Part shown: piece by piece, positions 1-7,761 of the stretch
Layout of the letters: each line of letters opens with the position of its first letter
Numbering within the stretch: the first letter of the stretch is position 1
NCBI GenBank assembly: GCA_012719255.1
Contig: JAAYAS010000149.1
Coordinates: 1-25,872 of the forward strand
DNA from: Microbacteriaceae bacterium
GTDB taxonomy: Bacteria; Actinomycetota; Actinomycetes; Actinomycetales; Microbacteriaceae
Reading direction: 5' to 3'
Length of the DNA: 25,872 nt
The notes under the pieces: model-generated
Seen by the model: only the letters and a program-made list of their open reading frames with translations
Databases searched by the model: none
Told to the model about the DNA's origin: nothing
Position numbers and translations under genes: made by a program

Positions 1-605
1 CCGCGCAGCCGGTGAAGGAGCGCGCGGTCGAGTTCTACGCGCAGTTCAAGCAGATGCTCGCCGACAAGGGCCGCAACCCCGACCACACCAAGGTGCTCCC
101 GGGCATCCTCCCGATCATCGGCGAGACGATGAAGGAGGCCGAGGAGCTCGCGGCCGAGCTCGGCTCGTACGTGAACCTCGAGTACGGCCGCCAGCAGGTG
201 TCGGCCGGCCTCGCCGGCGTCGACCTCTCGTCGCTCGACTACGACGACCGCATCCCGACCGAGTGGCTCAGCGAGGACCCGGAGCTCGGCAGCCGCTACC
301 ACGTCTACCGCCGCAAGGTCGTCGACCAGCAGATGAGCCTGCGCGACCTCATCATCGACTCGGCGCGCTCGGCCGGCCACCAGTGGATCATCGGCACGCC
401 GCAGACGATCGCCGACAACATGGTCGACTGGTTCGAGGCCGGCGCCTGCGACGGCTTCAACCTCAACTCGCCGTACAACCCCGGCGGCATGAAGCAGATG
501 TGCGAGCTGCTCGTCCCCGAGCTGCAGAACCGCGGCTACGTGCGCGAGGACTACGAGGGCACCACCCTCCGCGAGCACTTCGGCCTGCCGCGCCCCTCGG
601 CCTGA
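1..605 (+). CDS. FMN-dependent (luciferase-like) monooxygenase, NtaA/SnaA/DszA type, C-terminal part
   Basis: The reading frame is open to the left edge, so the gene begins outside the window and only about the last 200 residues are present. The visible part has the features of the nitrilotriacetate/dibenzothiophene-sulfone monooxygenase group of flavin-dependent luciferase-like enzymes: a GRNPDHTKVLPG segment near the start, the following alpha-helical section with EAEELAAEL, and a C-terminal GTPQTIADNMVDWFEAGACDGFNL stretch shared across the family. Members use FMNH2 supplied by a separate reductase to oxygenate their substrate; no reductase gene is visible. It is followed by a strong hairpin terminator and then the importer operon on the same strand, so it may be the end of an upstream operon of the same catabolic island. 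Substrate cannot be told from the sequence. Confidence 0.85.
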   Translation, partial: AQPVKERAVEFYAQFKQMLADKGRNPDHTKVLPGILPIIGETMKEAEELAAELGSYVNLEYGRQQVSAGLAGVDLSSLDYDDRIPTEWLSEDPELGSRYHVYRRKVVDQQMSLRDLIIDSARSAGHQWIIGTPQTIADNMVDWFEAGACDGFNLNSPYNPGGMKQMCELLVPELQNRGYVREDYEGTTLREHFGLPRPSA

Positions 606-664
606 ACCGCGCCCGATGCATCCTGAACGCGCGTTCGGGAATCGGGCAGAATGAGGGCACCGCC

Positions 665-699
665 CGCGAGCGCCGCACCCCACGGGTGCGGCGCTCGCG
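665..699 (+). terminator. GC-rich hairpin terminator after the luciferase-like gene
   Basis: Two perfect 16-base inverted arms (665-680 and 684-699) are separated by a 3-base loop (CAC), about 60 bases after the stop codon at 603-605. There is no T-tract, as is usual for actinobacterial terminators. It separates the upstream gene from the importer promoter region. Confidence 0.75.
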
Positions 700-714
700 C
701 GCTTTCCGCTCCGG

Positions 715-745
715 GAAGTGCATGTTCCGGTCGATTTTGCACAAT
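715..745 (+). promoter_or_regulatory. Split-palindrome operator candidate upstream of the importer operon
   Basis: The left arm GAAGTGCAT (715-723) and right arm TTGCACAAT (737-745) are inverted with 13 bases between them. Spacing is identical to the perfect copy at 9539-9577 and the copy at 10360-10390. It lies about 95 bases before the start of the lipoprotein gene at 839. A CAGTAT sequence (769-774) downstream could be a -10 element, but I see no convincing -35. The match to the other copies is seen directly; that the GntR-type regulator in this window binds it is inference. Confidence 0.5.
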
Positions 746-838
746 CAGTAGACGTTTGCGTTTCTCTGCAGTATCGTCGCTGTTATGCATTCTTGGACCG
801 CAGGGATGCACCGGAAAACTCTCAACGAGGAGATGACC

Positions 839-1849
839 ATGACGCATCGCACCCGTGCCCTCCGCGGCACCGGCACCATCGCCGCGGCGCTCATCGCCGC
901 GCTCGCCTTCACCGGCTGCGCCGGCGGCGGCTCGGCCACCGACGGCGCGAACGGCGCCGACGGCGAGGGCGGCACCACGCAGCTCACCGTGCTGCACGCC
1001 CCCATCAACTACGAGGTCGTCTACCTCGCCGAGGAGCAGGGCTTCTTCGACGAGGTCGGCCTCGACGTCACCATCACCCCCGGCGGCACCGCCCAGGACA
1101 ACCTCGGCCAGCTCGCCGGCGGCTCGGCCGACCTCAGCATCATCTCGTGGGACACCGCGGTGACCGCGACCGCCGAGGGCCTGCCGATCAAGGTGATCTC
1201 GAACAACGCGATCATCAGCAACGAGATCGACACCTCGGGCGTCGTCGTCCGCGACGACAGCGGCATCACCACGATGGCCGACCTCGAGGGCAAGACCATC
1301 GCCTTCAACTCGATCGGCTCGGGCGGCAACGTGCCCGTGCTCCAGGCGCTCAAGGACGCCGGCGTCGACCCCGACACCGTCGAGCAGGTCGCCCTGCCCT
1401 ACGCGAGCATGCAGGCCGCGCTCGAGAACAGCCAGGTCGACGCGATCTTCCCGTCGGACAGCTTCTACTCGCAGACCATCGCGGTCGAGGAGTTCGAGGT
1501 CATCTCGAACCCGTCGCGCGAGTACCGCGGCGGCCTCGGCATCACCCTCTGGGCCGCCACCGAGCAGTGGCTCGCCGAGAACGAGGAGACCGCCGAGAAG
1601 TTCAACGAGGCGATGCAGAAGGCGATCGACTTCTACAACGACCCGGCGAACGAGGACGCGATCTACCAGGTGCGCGCCGACGTCACCGGCCGCTCGATCG
1701 AGGAGGTCAAGAGCCCCCTCATCGAGTTCGAGCTCGAGACCGACGCCGCGGTGTCCCAGAGCACGACCGACGCCCTCGTGGAGTTCGGCCTCGCCGAGAA
1801 CGCGAAGACCGTCGACGAGATCCTCTGGGAAGGAGCGCCGCGCAAGTAG
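839..1849 (+). CDS. ABC transporter substrate-binding lipoprotein, NMT1/SsuA type (paralogue 1)
   Basis: This is the extracytoplasmic binding component of an SsuABC/NMT1-type importer, the family that brings in sulfonates, taurine, thiamine precursors and aromatic acids. The protein is 336 residues. It has a short positively charged start, a hydrophobic stretch and a lipobox LAFTGC with the lipidated Cys at residue 27, so it should be anchored to the outer face of the membrane. The GGSADLSIISWDTAVTATAEGLPIK-type segment and DLEGKTIAFNS are typical of the family. ATG codons at 785, 833 and 839 are in frame; 839 is chosen because GAGGAG (827-832) sits 6 bases before it and the signal peptide begins there. 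It is the first gene of an operon with two permeases and an ATPase. A second binding protein of exactly the same length and clearly related sequence lies at 6751-7761. Confidence 0.9.
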   Translation: MTHRTRALRGTGTIAAALIAALAFTGCAGGGSATDGANGADGEGGTTQLTVLHAPINYEVVYLAEEQGFFDEVGLDVTITPGGTAQDNLGQLAGGSADLSIISWDTAVTATAEGLPIKVISNNAIISNEIDTSGVVVRDDSGITTMADLEGKTIAFNSIGSGGNVPVLQALKDAGVDPDTVEQVALPYASMQAALENSQVDAIFPSDSFYSQTIAVEEFEVISNPSREYRGGLGITLWAATEQWLAENEETAEKFNEAMQKAIDFYNDPANEDAIYQVRADVTGRSIEEVKSPLIEFELETDAAVSQSTTDALVEFGLAENAKTVDEILWEGAPRK

Positions 1850-1864
1850 CGCAGCGATGACCCG

Positions 1865-2695
1865 ATGACGACCCTGCCTACCACGCAGAGCGCCACAGCG
1901 GCCACCGGGGCATCCGCGGCCAGGGCGACGCGCCGGTTCGACTGGAGCCTCCTGCTCCAGCGGCTGCTCGCCCTGGCCGTGATCCTCGGCCTGTTCCAGC
2001 TGCTCGTGCTCAGCGGCCTGCTGCCCTCGATCACCCCCGACGTCCCTGCAATCCTCACCGCGATCGTCACGACGCTCGGCGCCCCCATGTTCTGGGGCGC
2101 GCTCGGCCAGACGATCACCGCGGCCACGACCGGTTGGCTGATCTCCGTGGTCGTCGGCGTGGTGCTGGGTCTGCTCATCGGGACGATCCGTCCGCTCGAC
2201 CGCTCGACGTCGCTCGTCGTCGAGTTCGGTCGCGCGTTCCCCACCATCGCCCTGATGCCCGTGGTGATGCTGCTGCTCGGCGCCACCACGAACATGGAGA
2301 TCACGATGGTCGTGCTCTCCGCCGTCTGGCCGGTGCTCGTGCAGGCGATCCTCGGATCGCGCCGCCTCGACCCGACCATCGTCGACACCACGCGCATCTT
2401 CCGCATCCCGCGCACCCTCTGGTTCCGCCGGGTGCTGCTGCCGGCCGCGCTGCCGTTCATCGCCACCGGCGTGCGCATCTCGGCCTCCATCTCGATCCTC
2501 GCCGCCGTCGGCGTCGAGGTCCTCACCCAGGTGCCCGGTCTCGGCCGGCTCATCACCCTCGCCCAGGAGGCCCAGCGCTGGGACCTCGCGTTCGCGTACC
2601 TGTTCTTCGCCGGCCTGTTCGGCTGGGGCATCGCGTCGCTGCTCGCCTGGCTCGAGGGCCGGATGCTCGCCTGGAACCGTCAGAGCGACGACTGA
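1865..2695 (+). CDS. ABC transporter permease, SsuC/TauC type (first subunit)
   Basis: This is a membrane channel subunit of the importer, 276 residues. After a polar N-terminal tail of about 25 residues come roughly six hydrophobic segments. The cytoplasmic coupling (EAA) loop is visible around IFRIPRTLWFRRVLLPAALP, which contacts the ATPase. The gene starts 15 bases after the lipoprotein stop and has only a weak ribosome site, so it is probably translated from the same mRNA by coupling. The neighbouring permease at 2714 is only distantly similar, so the channel is likely a heterodimer rather than the SsuC homodimer usual for this family. Substrate specificity is not readable from this subunit. 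Confidence 0.9.
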   Translation: MTTLPTTQSATAATGASAARATRRFDWSLLLQRLLALAVILGLFQLLVLSGLLPSITPDVPAILTAIVTTLGAPMFWGALGQTITAATTGWLISVVVGVVLGLLIGTIRPLDRSTSLVVEFGRAFPTIALMPVVMLLLGATTNMEITMVVLSAVWPVLVQAILGSRRLDPTIVDTTRIFRIPRTLWFRRVLLPAALPFIATGVRISASISILAAVGVEVLTQVPGLGRLITLAQEAQRWDLAFAYLFFAGLFGWGIASLLAWLEGRMLAWNRQSDD

Positions 2696-2713
2696 GCGAA
2701 GGAGACGAAACCC

Positions 2714-3487
2714 ATGAATCTCGCGACCAAGTCGTTCAGCAACGTCCTGTGGTGGCTCTGGCTCCCCGTCGTCCTCATCGCCGTGTGGTGGTTCGCGTCG
2801 GCGGGCAGCACCAACCTCTTCATCCCCCCGCTCTCGCGCATCGTCGAGGTGGTCGTCCGCGACTTCGCGAACGGCAGGCTGCTCGTCGCGATGGGCGTCA
2901 GCCTCAGCAACCTCGCCATCGGCCTCGCGATCGCGATCGTCCTCGGCGTGGTGCTCGGCCTGCTCATCGGCGAGACGAAGCGGCTGCGGCTCATCCTCGA
3001 CCCGTTCATCCACTTCATCCGCTCGGTGCCGCAGTCGGCGCTCGTGCCGCTGATCATCGGCGCGTTCGGCATCGGCTCCGAGCCGAAGATCTACGCGGTC
3101 GCCTTCGCCTGCGTGTGGCCGATCCTGCTCAACACGATCGACGGCTCGCTCGGCGTCGAGGTGGGCGCCCGGCGCATGTCCCGCGTGTTCGGGGTGCCGC
3201 GGATGCTCTACTACCGTCGCGTGGTGCTCCCCGGCGCCATGCCCCAGATCGTCGCCGGCGTCCGCGTCGCGCTGCCGATCGGCATCGTGGTCATGGTCGT
3301 CAGCGAGCTGTTCGCCTCGAACGTCGGCCTCGGCTTCTACATCCTCAACTCGTCGAGCACGTTCAAGATCCCCGAGACCTGGGGCGGCGCGCTCCTCGTC
3401 GGCGTGATCGGCTACATCCTGGTGCTGCTGTTCTCGCTCATCGAGCGGCGGCTCCTCGACTGGTACTTCAAGTCGGGCGCGCGCTAG
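2714..3487 (+). CDS. ABC transporter permease, SsuC/TauC type (second subunit)
   Basis: This is the second membrane subunit, 257 residues, with hydrophobic segments throughout. Its EAA coupling loop lies around VFGVPRMLYYRRVVLPGAMP. A good ribosome site (GAAGGAGA, about 2698-2705) precedes the ATG. It follows the first permease by 18 bases and precedes the ATPase by about 40, so it is part of the same operon. The PQSALVPLIIGAFGIG segment is characteristic of binding-protein-dependent permeases of the taurine/sulfonate/NMT1 class. Confidence 0.9.
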   Translation: MNLATKSFSNVLWWLWLPVVLIAVWWFASAGSTNLFIPPLSRIVEVVVRDFANGRLLVAMGVSLSNLAIGLAIAIVLGVVLGLLIGETKRLRLILDPFIHFIRSVPQSALVPLIIGAFGIGSEPKIYAVAFACVWPILLNTIDGSLGVEVGARRMSRVFGVPRMLYYRRVVLPGAMPQIVAGVRVALPIGIVVMVVSELFASNVGLGFYILNSSSTFKIPETWGGALLVGVIGYILVLLFSLIERRLLDWYFKSGAR

Positions 3488-3526
3488 CCGCGGCCCGCAC
3501 CGATAGAAACGCACAAGGAGCTCCCA

Positions 3527-4339
3527 ATGACGATTCCCGACGGAATCCACACCGGAACGCTGACCACCACCAGCGGCGAGGCGCTGCTCGTCGTCGACCA
3601 CATCTCGCTCGGCTACGGCGAGGGCGCCGATGAGAAGCGCATCATCCAGGACCTCAGCCTCGAGGTCGGCTACAGCGAGTTCGTCTCGATCGTCGGCCCC
3701 TCGGGCGTCGGCAAGACGACGCTGCTCAAGGGCCTGTCGGGCCTGCTGAAGCCGAAGGCCGGCGAGATCGTGATCCACGGCGAGAAGGTCACCGGACCGC
3801 ACCCCGACATCGGCGTCGTGTTCCAGGACTACTCGCGCTCGCTGCTGCCCTGGATGACCACCCGCGAGAACATCGCCTTCCCCCTCCAGGGCAAGGGCGT
3901 CGGCAAGGCCGAGCGCAACCGCAAGGCCGAGGAGGCGCTCACCGCCGTCGGCCTCGAGGGCCAGGGCGACAAGTACCCGTGGGAGATGTCGGGCGGCATG
4001 CAGCAGCGCGTCGCCATCGCGCGCGCCCTCGCCTACAACTCGAAGGTGCTGCTCATGGACGAGCCCTTCGCCTCGGTCGACGCGCAGACCCGCTTCGACC
4101 TCGAGGACCTCGTCATCGACCTGCGCGAGAAGCTCGGCGTGACGATCATGCTCGTCACCCACGACGTCGACGAGGCGATCTACCTCGCCGACAAGGTGAT
4201 CGTGATCGCCGAGAAGCCCGCGACCGTCGTCGACGTCATCGAGACCGGCTTCGGCACGCACCGCGACCAGGTCGAGACCAAGGCCGACCCGCGCTTCCAG
4301 GACGCGCGCGGCCGCATCCTCACCCGCCTGCGCAAGTAG
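3527..4339 (+). CDS. ABC transporter ATP-binding protein, SsuB/TauB type
   Basis: This is the energising subunit of the importer, 270 residues. All nucleotide-binding motifs are intact: Walker A GPSGVGKT (57-64), Q-loop Gln100, signature MSGGMQQR (154-161), Walker B VLLMDEP (174-180) and switch His212. FQDYSRSLLPWMT after the Q-loop resembles the SsuB/TauB/NrtD group. The ribosome site AAGGAG lies just before ATG 3527. It is the last gene of the 839-4339 operon, closed by a perfect 18-base hairpin at 4356-4397. It probably also powers uptake with the second binding protein at 6751, because no other ATPase or permease is present; that is inference. Confidence 0.93.
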   Translation: MTIPDGIHTGTLTTTSGEALLVVDHISLGYGEGADEKRIIQDLSLEVGYSEFVSIVGPSGVGKTTLLKGLSGLLKPKAGEIVIHGEKVTGPHPDIGVVFQDYSRSLLPWMTTRENIAFPLQGKGVGKAERNRKAEEALTAVGLEGQGDKYPWEMSGGMQQRVAIARALAYNSKVLLMDEPFASVDAQTRFDLEDLVIDLREKLGVTIMLVTHDVDEAIYLADKVIVIAEKPATVVDVIETGFGTHRDQVETKADPRFQDARGRILTRLRK

Positions 4340-4355
4340 GCGCCTCCCTGCGGTC

Positions 4356-4397
4356 CCTCGCGGCCCGCGCCCCCCGCCCGGGGCGCGGGCCGCGAGG
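4356..4397 (+). terminator. Hairpin terminator closing the importer operon
   Basis: Perfect 18-base inverted arms (4356-4373 and 4380-4397) with a 6-base loop start 17 bases after the ATPase stop. There is no T-run. The next gene (IclR type) begins about 115 bases later on the same strand. Confidence 0.8.
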
Positions 4398-4514
4398 CGC
4401 TTCCCGGGGTGCGCGGGGCGCACCGGCCCGCGACCGCGCGGCTCCCGGATGCCGGAAGGATGCGCCGGGCCCGGTCCGACCCGCGCTCGGGATCGTCTCG
4501 ATTACGATGACGGG

Positions 4515-5318
4515 ATGAGCAGGGAGCGTTCGCAGGGGACCGGGTCGGTCACCGTCCGCGCCCTGCGGCTGCTCGACGCGTTCAGCCCGGGGCGCACGAG
4601 CCTCACGCTCTCGGAGCTCGCCGCGCACGCCGGGCTGCCGCTCACCACCACGCACCGCCTCGCCGGCGACCTCGCCGAGTGGGGCGCGCTCGACCGGGTG
4701 AACGGCCGGTACCAGGTCGGCGCGAAGCTGCGGCAGATCGCGACGAACGCGCCGCGCGGCAACCTCCACCGCGAGCTCTTCCTGCCGCAGCTCGAGGTGC
4801 TCGCCGAGCTCACCGGGCACTCGGCGCTGCTCGCGATCCTCGAGGGCACCGACCTCATCTACATCGAGCAGGCGCACGGCGCCGAGACCCGGTTCCGGCC
4901 GCTCGTGGCGCAGCCGCCGATCCTCGCGGCCGCGGCGGGCCGGGTGCTCGCGGCGTTCGCGCCGCAGGACCGGCGCAACGACATCCTGAGCCGCCCCGTG
5001 CCGAAGCTCACGCCGTACACCGAGACCTCGCCCGAGGCGCTGCGGGCCCTGCTCGCGAAGGTGCGCAGCGACCGGTACTCCGTCGCCGAGCGGCAGGTCG
5101 ACGTGCAGCACACGGTCATCGCCACGCCGGTGCACGGGCCGTTCGGGGACGTGGTCGCCGCCTTCACGCTGATCGTGCCGTTCTCGACGCCCGACTACCG
5201 GGCGCTCATCGCGCTGTGCATGTCGGCGTCGCGCACGGCCGCGCGATCGCTGGCGCCGCGCTTCGACGAGACCTCGCCCGGGGCGCAGGGCCTGCCGATC
5301 ACCGATCTCCTGCACTGA
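4515..5318 (+). CDS. IclR-family transcriptional regulator
   Basis: This is a predicted DNA-binding regulator of 267 residues, the usual length for the family. The N-terminal winged helix-turn-helix is visible (TLSELAAHAGLPLTTTHRL, about residues 35-53), followed by the effector-binding domain (GHSALLAILEGTDLIYIEQ through VHGPFGDVVAAFTLIVP). ATG 4515 is chosen because the standard IclR N-terminus begins there; an in-frame ATG at 4449 would add an atypical extension. The ribosome site is weak. IclR proteins commonly control aromatic-compound catabolism next to their targets. The adjacent downstream P450 operon, with two short palindromes in the gap, is the obvious candidate target. Whether it activates or represses cannot be said. 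Confidence 0.88.
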   Translation: MSRERSQGTGSVTVRALRLLDAFSPGRTSLTLSELAAHAGLPLTTTHRLAGDLAEWGALDRVNGRYQVGAKLRQIATNAPRGNLHRELFLPQLEVLAELTGHSALLAILEGTDLIYIEQAHGAETRFRPLVAQPPILAAAAGRVLAAFAPQDRRNDILSRPVPKLTPYTETSPEALRALLAKVRSDRYSVAERQVDVQHTVIATPVHGPFGDVVAAFTLIVPFSTPDYRALIALCMSASRTAARSLAPRFDETSPGAQGLPITDLLH

Positions 5319-5343
5319 GCGGCCGGCGCACCCCCCGATCGCC

Positions 5344-5389
5344 CTTCCGTTCATCGGAAACCGGCGCGGGATATTCCGGCGAACGGAAG
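5344..5389. promoter_or_regulatory. Paired TTCCG-N5-CGGAA palindromes (candidate IclR operators, or hairpin)
   Basis: Two direct copies of TTCCG-N5-CGGAA occur at 5345-5359 and 5374-5388, 29 bases apart. Together they also form a larger inverted repeat with 16-base arms (5344-5359 and 5374-5389, two mismatches). They lie between the IclR stop and the P450 start. IclR-family operators are known to be short palindromes of GGAA/TTCC character, so operator function is plausible. The large hairpin could instead terminate the IclR transcript. Confidence 0.5.
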
Positions 5390-5398
5390 CCGCACATT

Positions 5399-5423
5399 CT
5401 GCACAATCGATGCTTCTTAGTAT
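5399..5423 (+). promoter_or_regulatory. Candidate P450 operon promoter with a TGCACAAT half-site
   Basis: CTGCACAAT (5399-5407) matches the right arm of the split palindrome found at three other sites, but no left arm occurs at the expected place. Ten bases downstream is TAGTAT (5418-5423), a good actinobacterial -10 (TANNNT). No clear -35 is seen. A strong ribosome site TAAGGAG follows before ATG 5451. Confidence 0.4.
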
Positions 5424-5450
5424 CGGCTCAGCTGGACTAAGGAGACAACG

Positions 5451-6659
5451 ATGTCGCTCACCGACCTTCCCGCCATCTCGGCCGACCCCTACGGCCCGGA
5501 GGCGATCCACGACCCGTACCCGCTCTACGAGCGCATCCGCGAGGCGGGGCCCGTCGTGCACCTCGAGCAGTACGGCGTCGCCGCGACCGCCCGGTACGAG
5601 GTGGCGCGCGCGGCGCTGCTCGACTGGGAGACCTTCTCGTCGGCCCGCGGCGTCGGGCTCGCCGACCTCAAGGACTCCGAGAAGTGGCCGGGGCTCAAGC
5701 CGAGCGGCCTCGTGGAGCAGGACCCGCCGAACCACACCGTCGCGCGCAAGGCGATCAACACGCTGTTCACGCCCGCGCAGATGCGCTCGCTGCAGGAGTC
5801 GATCGAGCGCCGGGCCGACGAGCTCGTCGCCGAGCTCGTCGAGCGCGGCCGCTTCGACGCGTACCAGGACCTCGCCCACGACTTCGTGATGTCGATCGTG
5901 CCCGACCTCATCGGCGTGCCCGAGGCGGGCCGCGAGAACATGATCCCGTTCAGCACGCTCTCGATCCAGGCGTCGACCTCGCCGCACAACGACCGCATCC
6001 GCGAGATCATGTCGGAGGCGGCGCACCTGCGCGAGTACATCGAGACCTCGAGCCGTCGCGAGAACCTCGCCGCCGGCAGCATGGGCAGCCTCATCTGGGA
6101 GCTCGTCGACGAGGGGCGGATCGACGCCGAGCTCGCGGTGAAGCTCATCCGCGGCCTGCTCACGGCGGGCATGGACACCACCATCTACGCGATCGTCAAC
6201 GCGATCCGCTCGATGCTCGAGTTCCCCGACCAGTGGCGGGCCCTGCGCGACGACCCCTCGCTCGCGCAGCGCGTCGCCGACGAGACGCTCCGGTACGAGT
6301 CGGTCACGCAGACGATCACGCGCACCGTGAACGTCGACACCGAGTTCTTCGGGGCCCGGCTCGCCGAGGGCACGAAGTTCATCGTCTTCAACAGCGCCAC
6401 CGGTCGCGACCCCGACAAGTGGGGCGACCGGGCGAACCGCTTCGACCTCGACGGCGCGTCGCGCGGCCACCTCGGCCTCGGCTTCGGCATCCACCAGTGC
6501 GTCGGCCAGCCGCTCGCCCGGATGGAGATCCAGGCCCTGTTCACCGCCCTCGCGACCCGCGCGGGCGAGCTGCGGGCCGGCGACGGCGAGGTCGAGCTCC
6601 TCGGCGTGCCGCCGCTGCGCAGCTGGACGCGCCTCCCCGTCGAGGTCACCGCCGCGTGA
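5451..6659 (+). CDS. Cytochrome P450 monooxygenase (bacterial class I type)
   Basis: This is a haem monooxygenase of 402 residues, typical of soluble bacterial P450s, using electrons from a ferredoxin and reductase. Diagnostic motifs are intact: I-helix AGMDTT (239-244) for oxygen activation, the ExxR pair Glu278/Arg281, and the haem loop FGIHQCVG with ligand Cys350. The DPPNHTVARK motif (91-100) is also typical. TAAGGAG precedes the ATG. No ferredoxin or reductase gene is in the window, so redox partners must be encoded elsewhere. It heads a run with a binding protein and an SDR, which suggests hydroxylation, O-dealkylation or similar attack on the imported substrate. The exact reaction is unknown. 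Confidence 0.93.
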   Translation: MSLTDLPAISADPYGPEAIHDPYPLYERIREAGPVVHLEQYGVAATARYEVARAALLDWETFSSARGVGLADLKDSEKWPGLKPSGLVEQDPPNHTVARKAINTLFTPAQMRSLQESIERRADELVAELVERGRFDAYQDLAHDFVMSIVPDLIGVPEAGRENMIPFSTLSIQASTSPHNDRIREIMSEAAHLREYIETSSRRENLAAGSMGSLIWELVDEGRIDAELAVKLIRGLLTAGMDTTIYAIVNAIRSMLEFPDQWRALRDDPSLAQRVADETLRYESVTQTITRTVNVDTEFFGARLAEGTKFIVFNSATGRDPDKWGDRANRFDLDGASRGHLGLGFGIHQCVGQPLARMEIQALFTALATRAGELRAGDGEVELLGVPPLRSWTRLPVEVTAA

Positions 6660-6695
6660 CCGCCGCGCGGACGTGCGCCGCGCGCCCCCAAGCCC

Positions 6696-6717
6696 CTGCT
6701 CGCAACGGCGTGAGCAG
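6696..6717 (+). other. Small inverted repeat between P450 and second binding protein
   Basis: CTGCTC (6696-6701) and GAGCAG (6712-6717) can form a short stem with a 10-base loop in the 91-base gap. It could be a processing or partial termination structure that sets different levels of P450 and binding protein. No promoter is evident here. Confidence 0.3.
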
Positions 6718-6750
6718 ATCCCCCACCACCTCTGAACATCGGGAGTCCAC

Positions 6751-7761
6751 ATGAACAAGTTCGTCCGTCGATTCGCCGCCGCAGCGGCGATCGGCTCGCT
6801 CGCGCTCCTCACCGGCTGCGCCACCACGGCCGACGGCGGCGCCGCCGGCGACGGCGCCGGCGACGCCGCCGAGGCGAAGCCCCTGCGGATCGTCCACGCG
6901 GCGATCGGCTACGAGCCGCTCTTCATCGCCGAGGAGCTCGGCTACTTCGAGGAGGCCGGCCTCGACGTGACGCTCACCCGCGGCGGCGTGCCGCAGGACA
7001 ACATCGCGCAGGCCGTCGGCGGCTCGGCCGACATCATCGTCTCGGCCTGGGACAACATCACCACCTCGAGCTCGGAGGGCATCCCCATCCGCGTGCTCGC
7101 GGGCAACAGCTACGTGAGCGACGAGGTCGACACCTCGGGCATCATCGTGATGGCCGACAGCGGCATCGAGTCGCTCGCCGACCTCGAGGGCAAGACGCTC
7201 GCCTTCGACTCGCTCGGCGGCGGCGGCTCGGTCGAGGTGTTCACCGCCCTCGCCGACGCCGGCGTCTCGCACGAGGACGTCGACCTCACCGCGATCCCGT
7301 ACGCGGGCCAGGCCTCGGCGCTCGAGCAGGGCCACGTCGACGCGATCTTCCCGAGCGACCCGTTCTACTCGCAGATCATCGAGCAGCCCGACAAGGTCGT
7401 CATCGCGAACCCGGTCCGCGAGACCCGCGCCGGCATGCCGATCACGCTCTGGGCGGCCACCGAGCCGTGGCTGCAGGAGAACGCGGAGACCGCGCAGGCG
7501 TTCATCGACGCGATGGACCGGGCCATCGAGTTCTACGAGGACCCGGCGAACCTCGAGCGGATCAAGGAGATCCGCGCCGAGGTGACGCAGACCGACATCT
7601 CCGAGGTCTCCGAGTCGCTGCCGCCGCTGCGCACCGCGATCGACACCGAGGCCGGCCAGGGCGCGATCGACCAGCTCGTGCAGTTCGACATGCTCGACGA
7701 GTCGTTCCCGGTCGACGACATGCTCTGGACCGAGGCGCCCCGCCTGGAGGACGCGCAGTGA
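6751..7761 (+). CDS. ABC transporter substrate-binding lipoprotein, NMT1/SsuA type (paralogue 2)
   Basis: This is a second binding lipoprotein, 336 residues, with signal peptide and lipobox LLTGC (lipidated Cys23). It aligns end to end with the protein at 839-1849, sharing segments such as VDTSG, DLEGKT, GLDVT and VDAIFPSD; by eye about half the residues match. No transporter genes accompany it, so it may deliver a related ligand to the same permease/ATPase set. The ribosome site is CGGGAG before ATG 6751. Its stop overlaps the GTG start of the SDR gene (GTGA, 7758-7761), so the two are translationally coupled. The mature N-terminus has a Gly/Ala/Asp-rich linker, as expected for a tethered lipoprotein. 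Confidence 0.9.
   Translation: MNKFVRRFAAAAAIGSLALLTGCATTADGGAAGDGAGDAAEAKPLRIVHAAIGYEPLFIAEELGYFEEAGLDVTLTRGGVPQDNIAQAVGGSADIIVSAWDNITTSSSEGIPIRVLAGNSYVSDEVDTSGIIVMADSGIESLADLEGKTLAFDSLGGGGSVEVFTALADAGVSHEDVDLTAIPYAGQASALEQGHVDAIFPSDPFYSQIIEQPDKVVIANPVRETRAGMPITLWAATEPWLQENAETAQAFIDAMDRAIEFYEDPANLERIKEIRAEVTQTDISEVSESLPPLRTAIDTEAGQGAIDQLVQFDMLDESFPVDDMLWTEAPRLEDAQ

Noticed and set aside
785..838. Earlier in-frame ATG for the first binding lipoprotein
   Set aside because: It would add residues before the signal peptide. The ribosome site and lipobox spacing support ATG 839.
551..4423. Very long open frame on the minus strand opposite the importer operon
   Set aside because: It is a low-complexity antisense frame with biased composition, caused by high GC at third positions. 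The plus-strand genes have full families and ribosome sites.
6660..6750. Split-palindrome copy upstream of the second binding protein
   Set aside because: Looked for TGCAC/GTGCA arms and found none with the right spacing; this gene probably depends on the P450 promoter.
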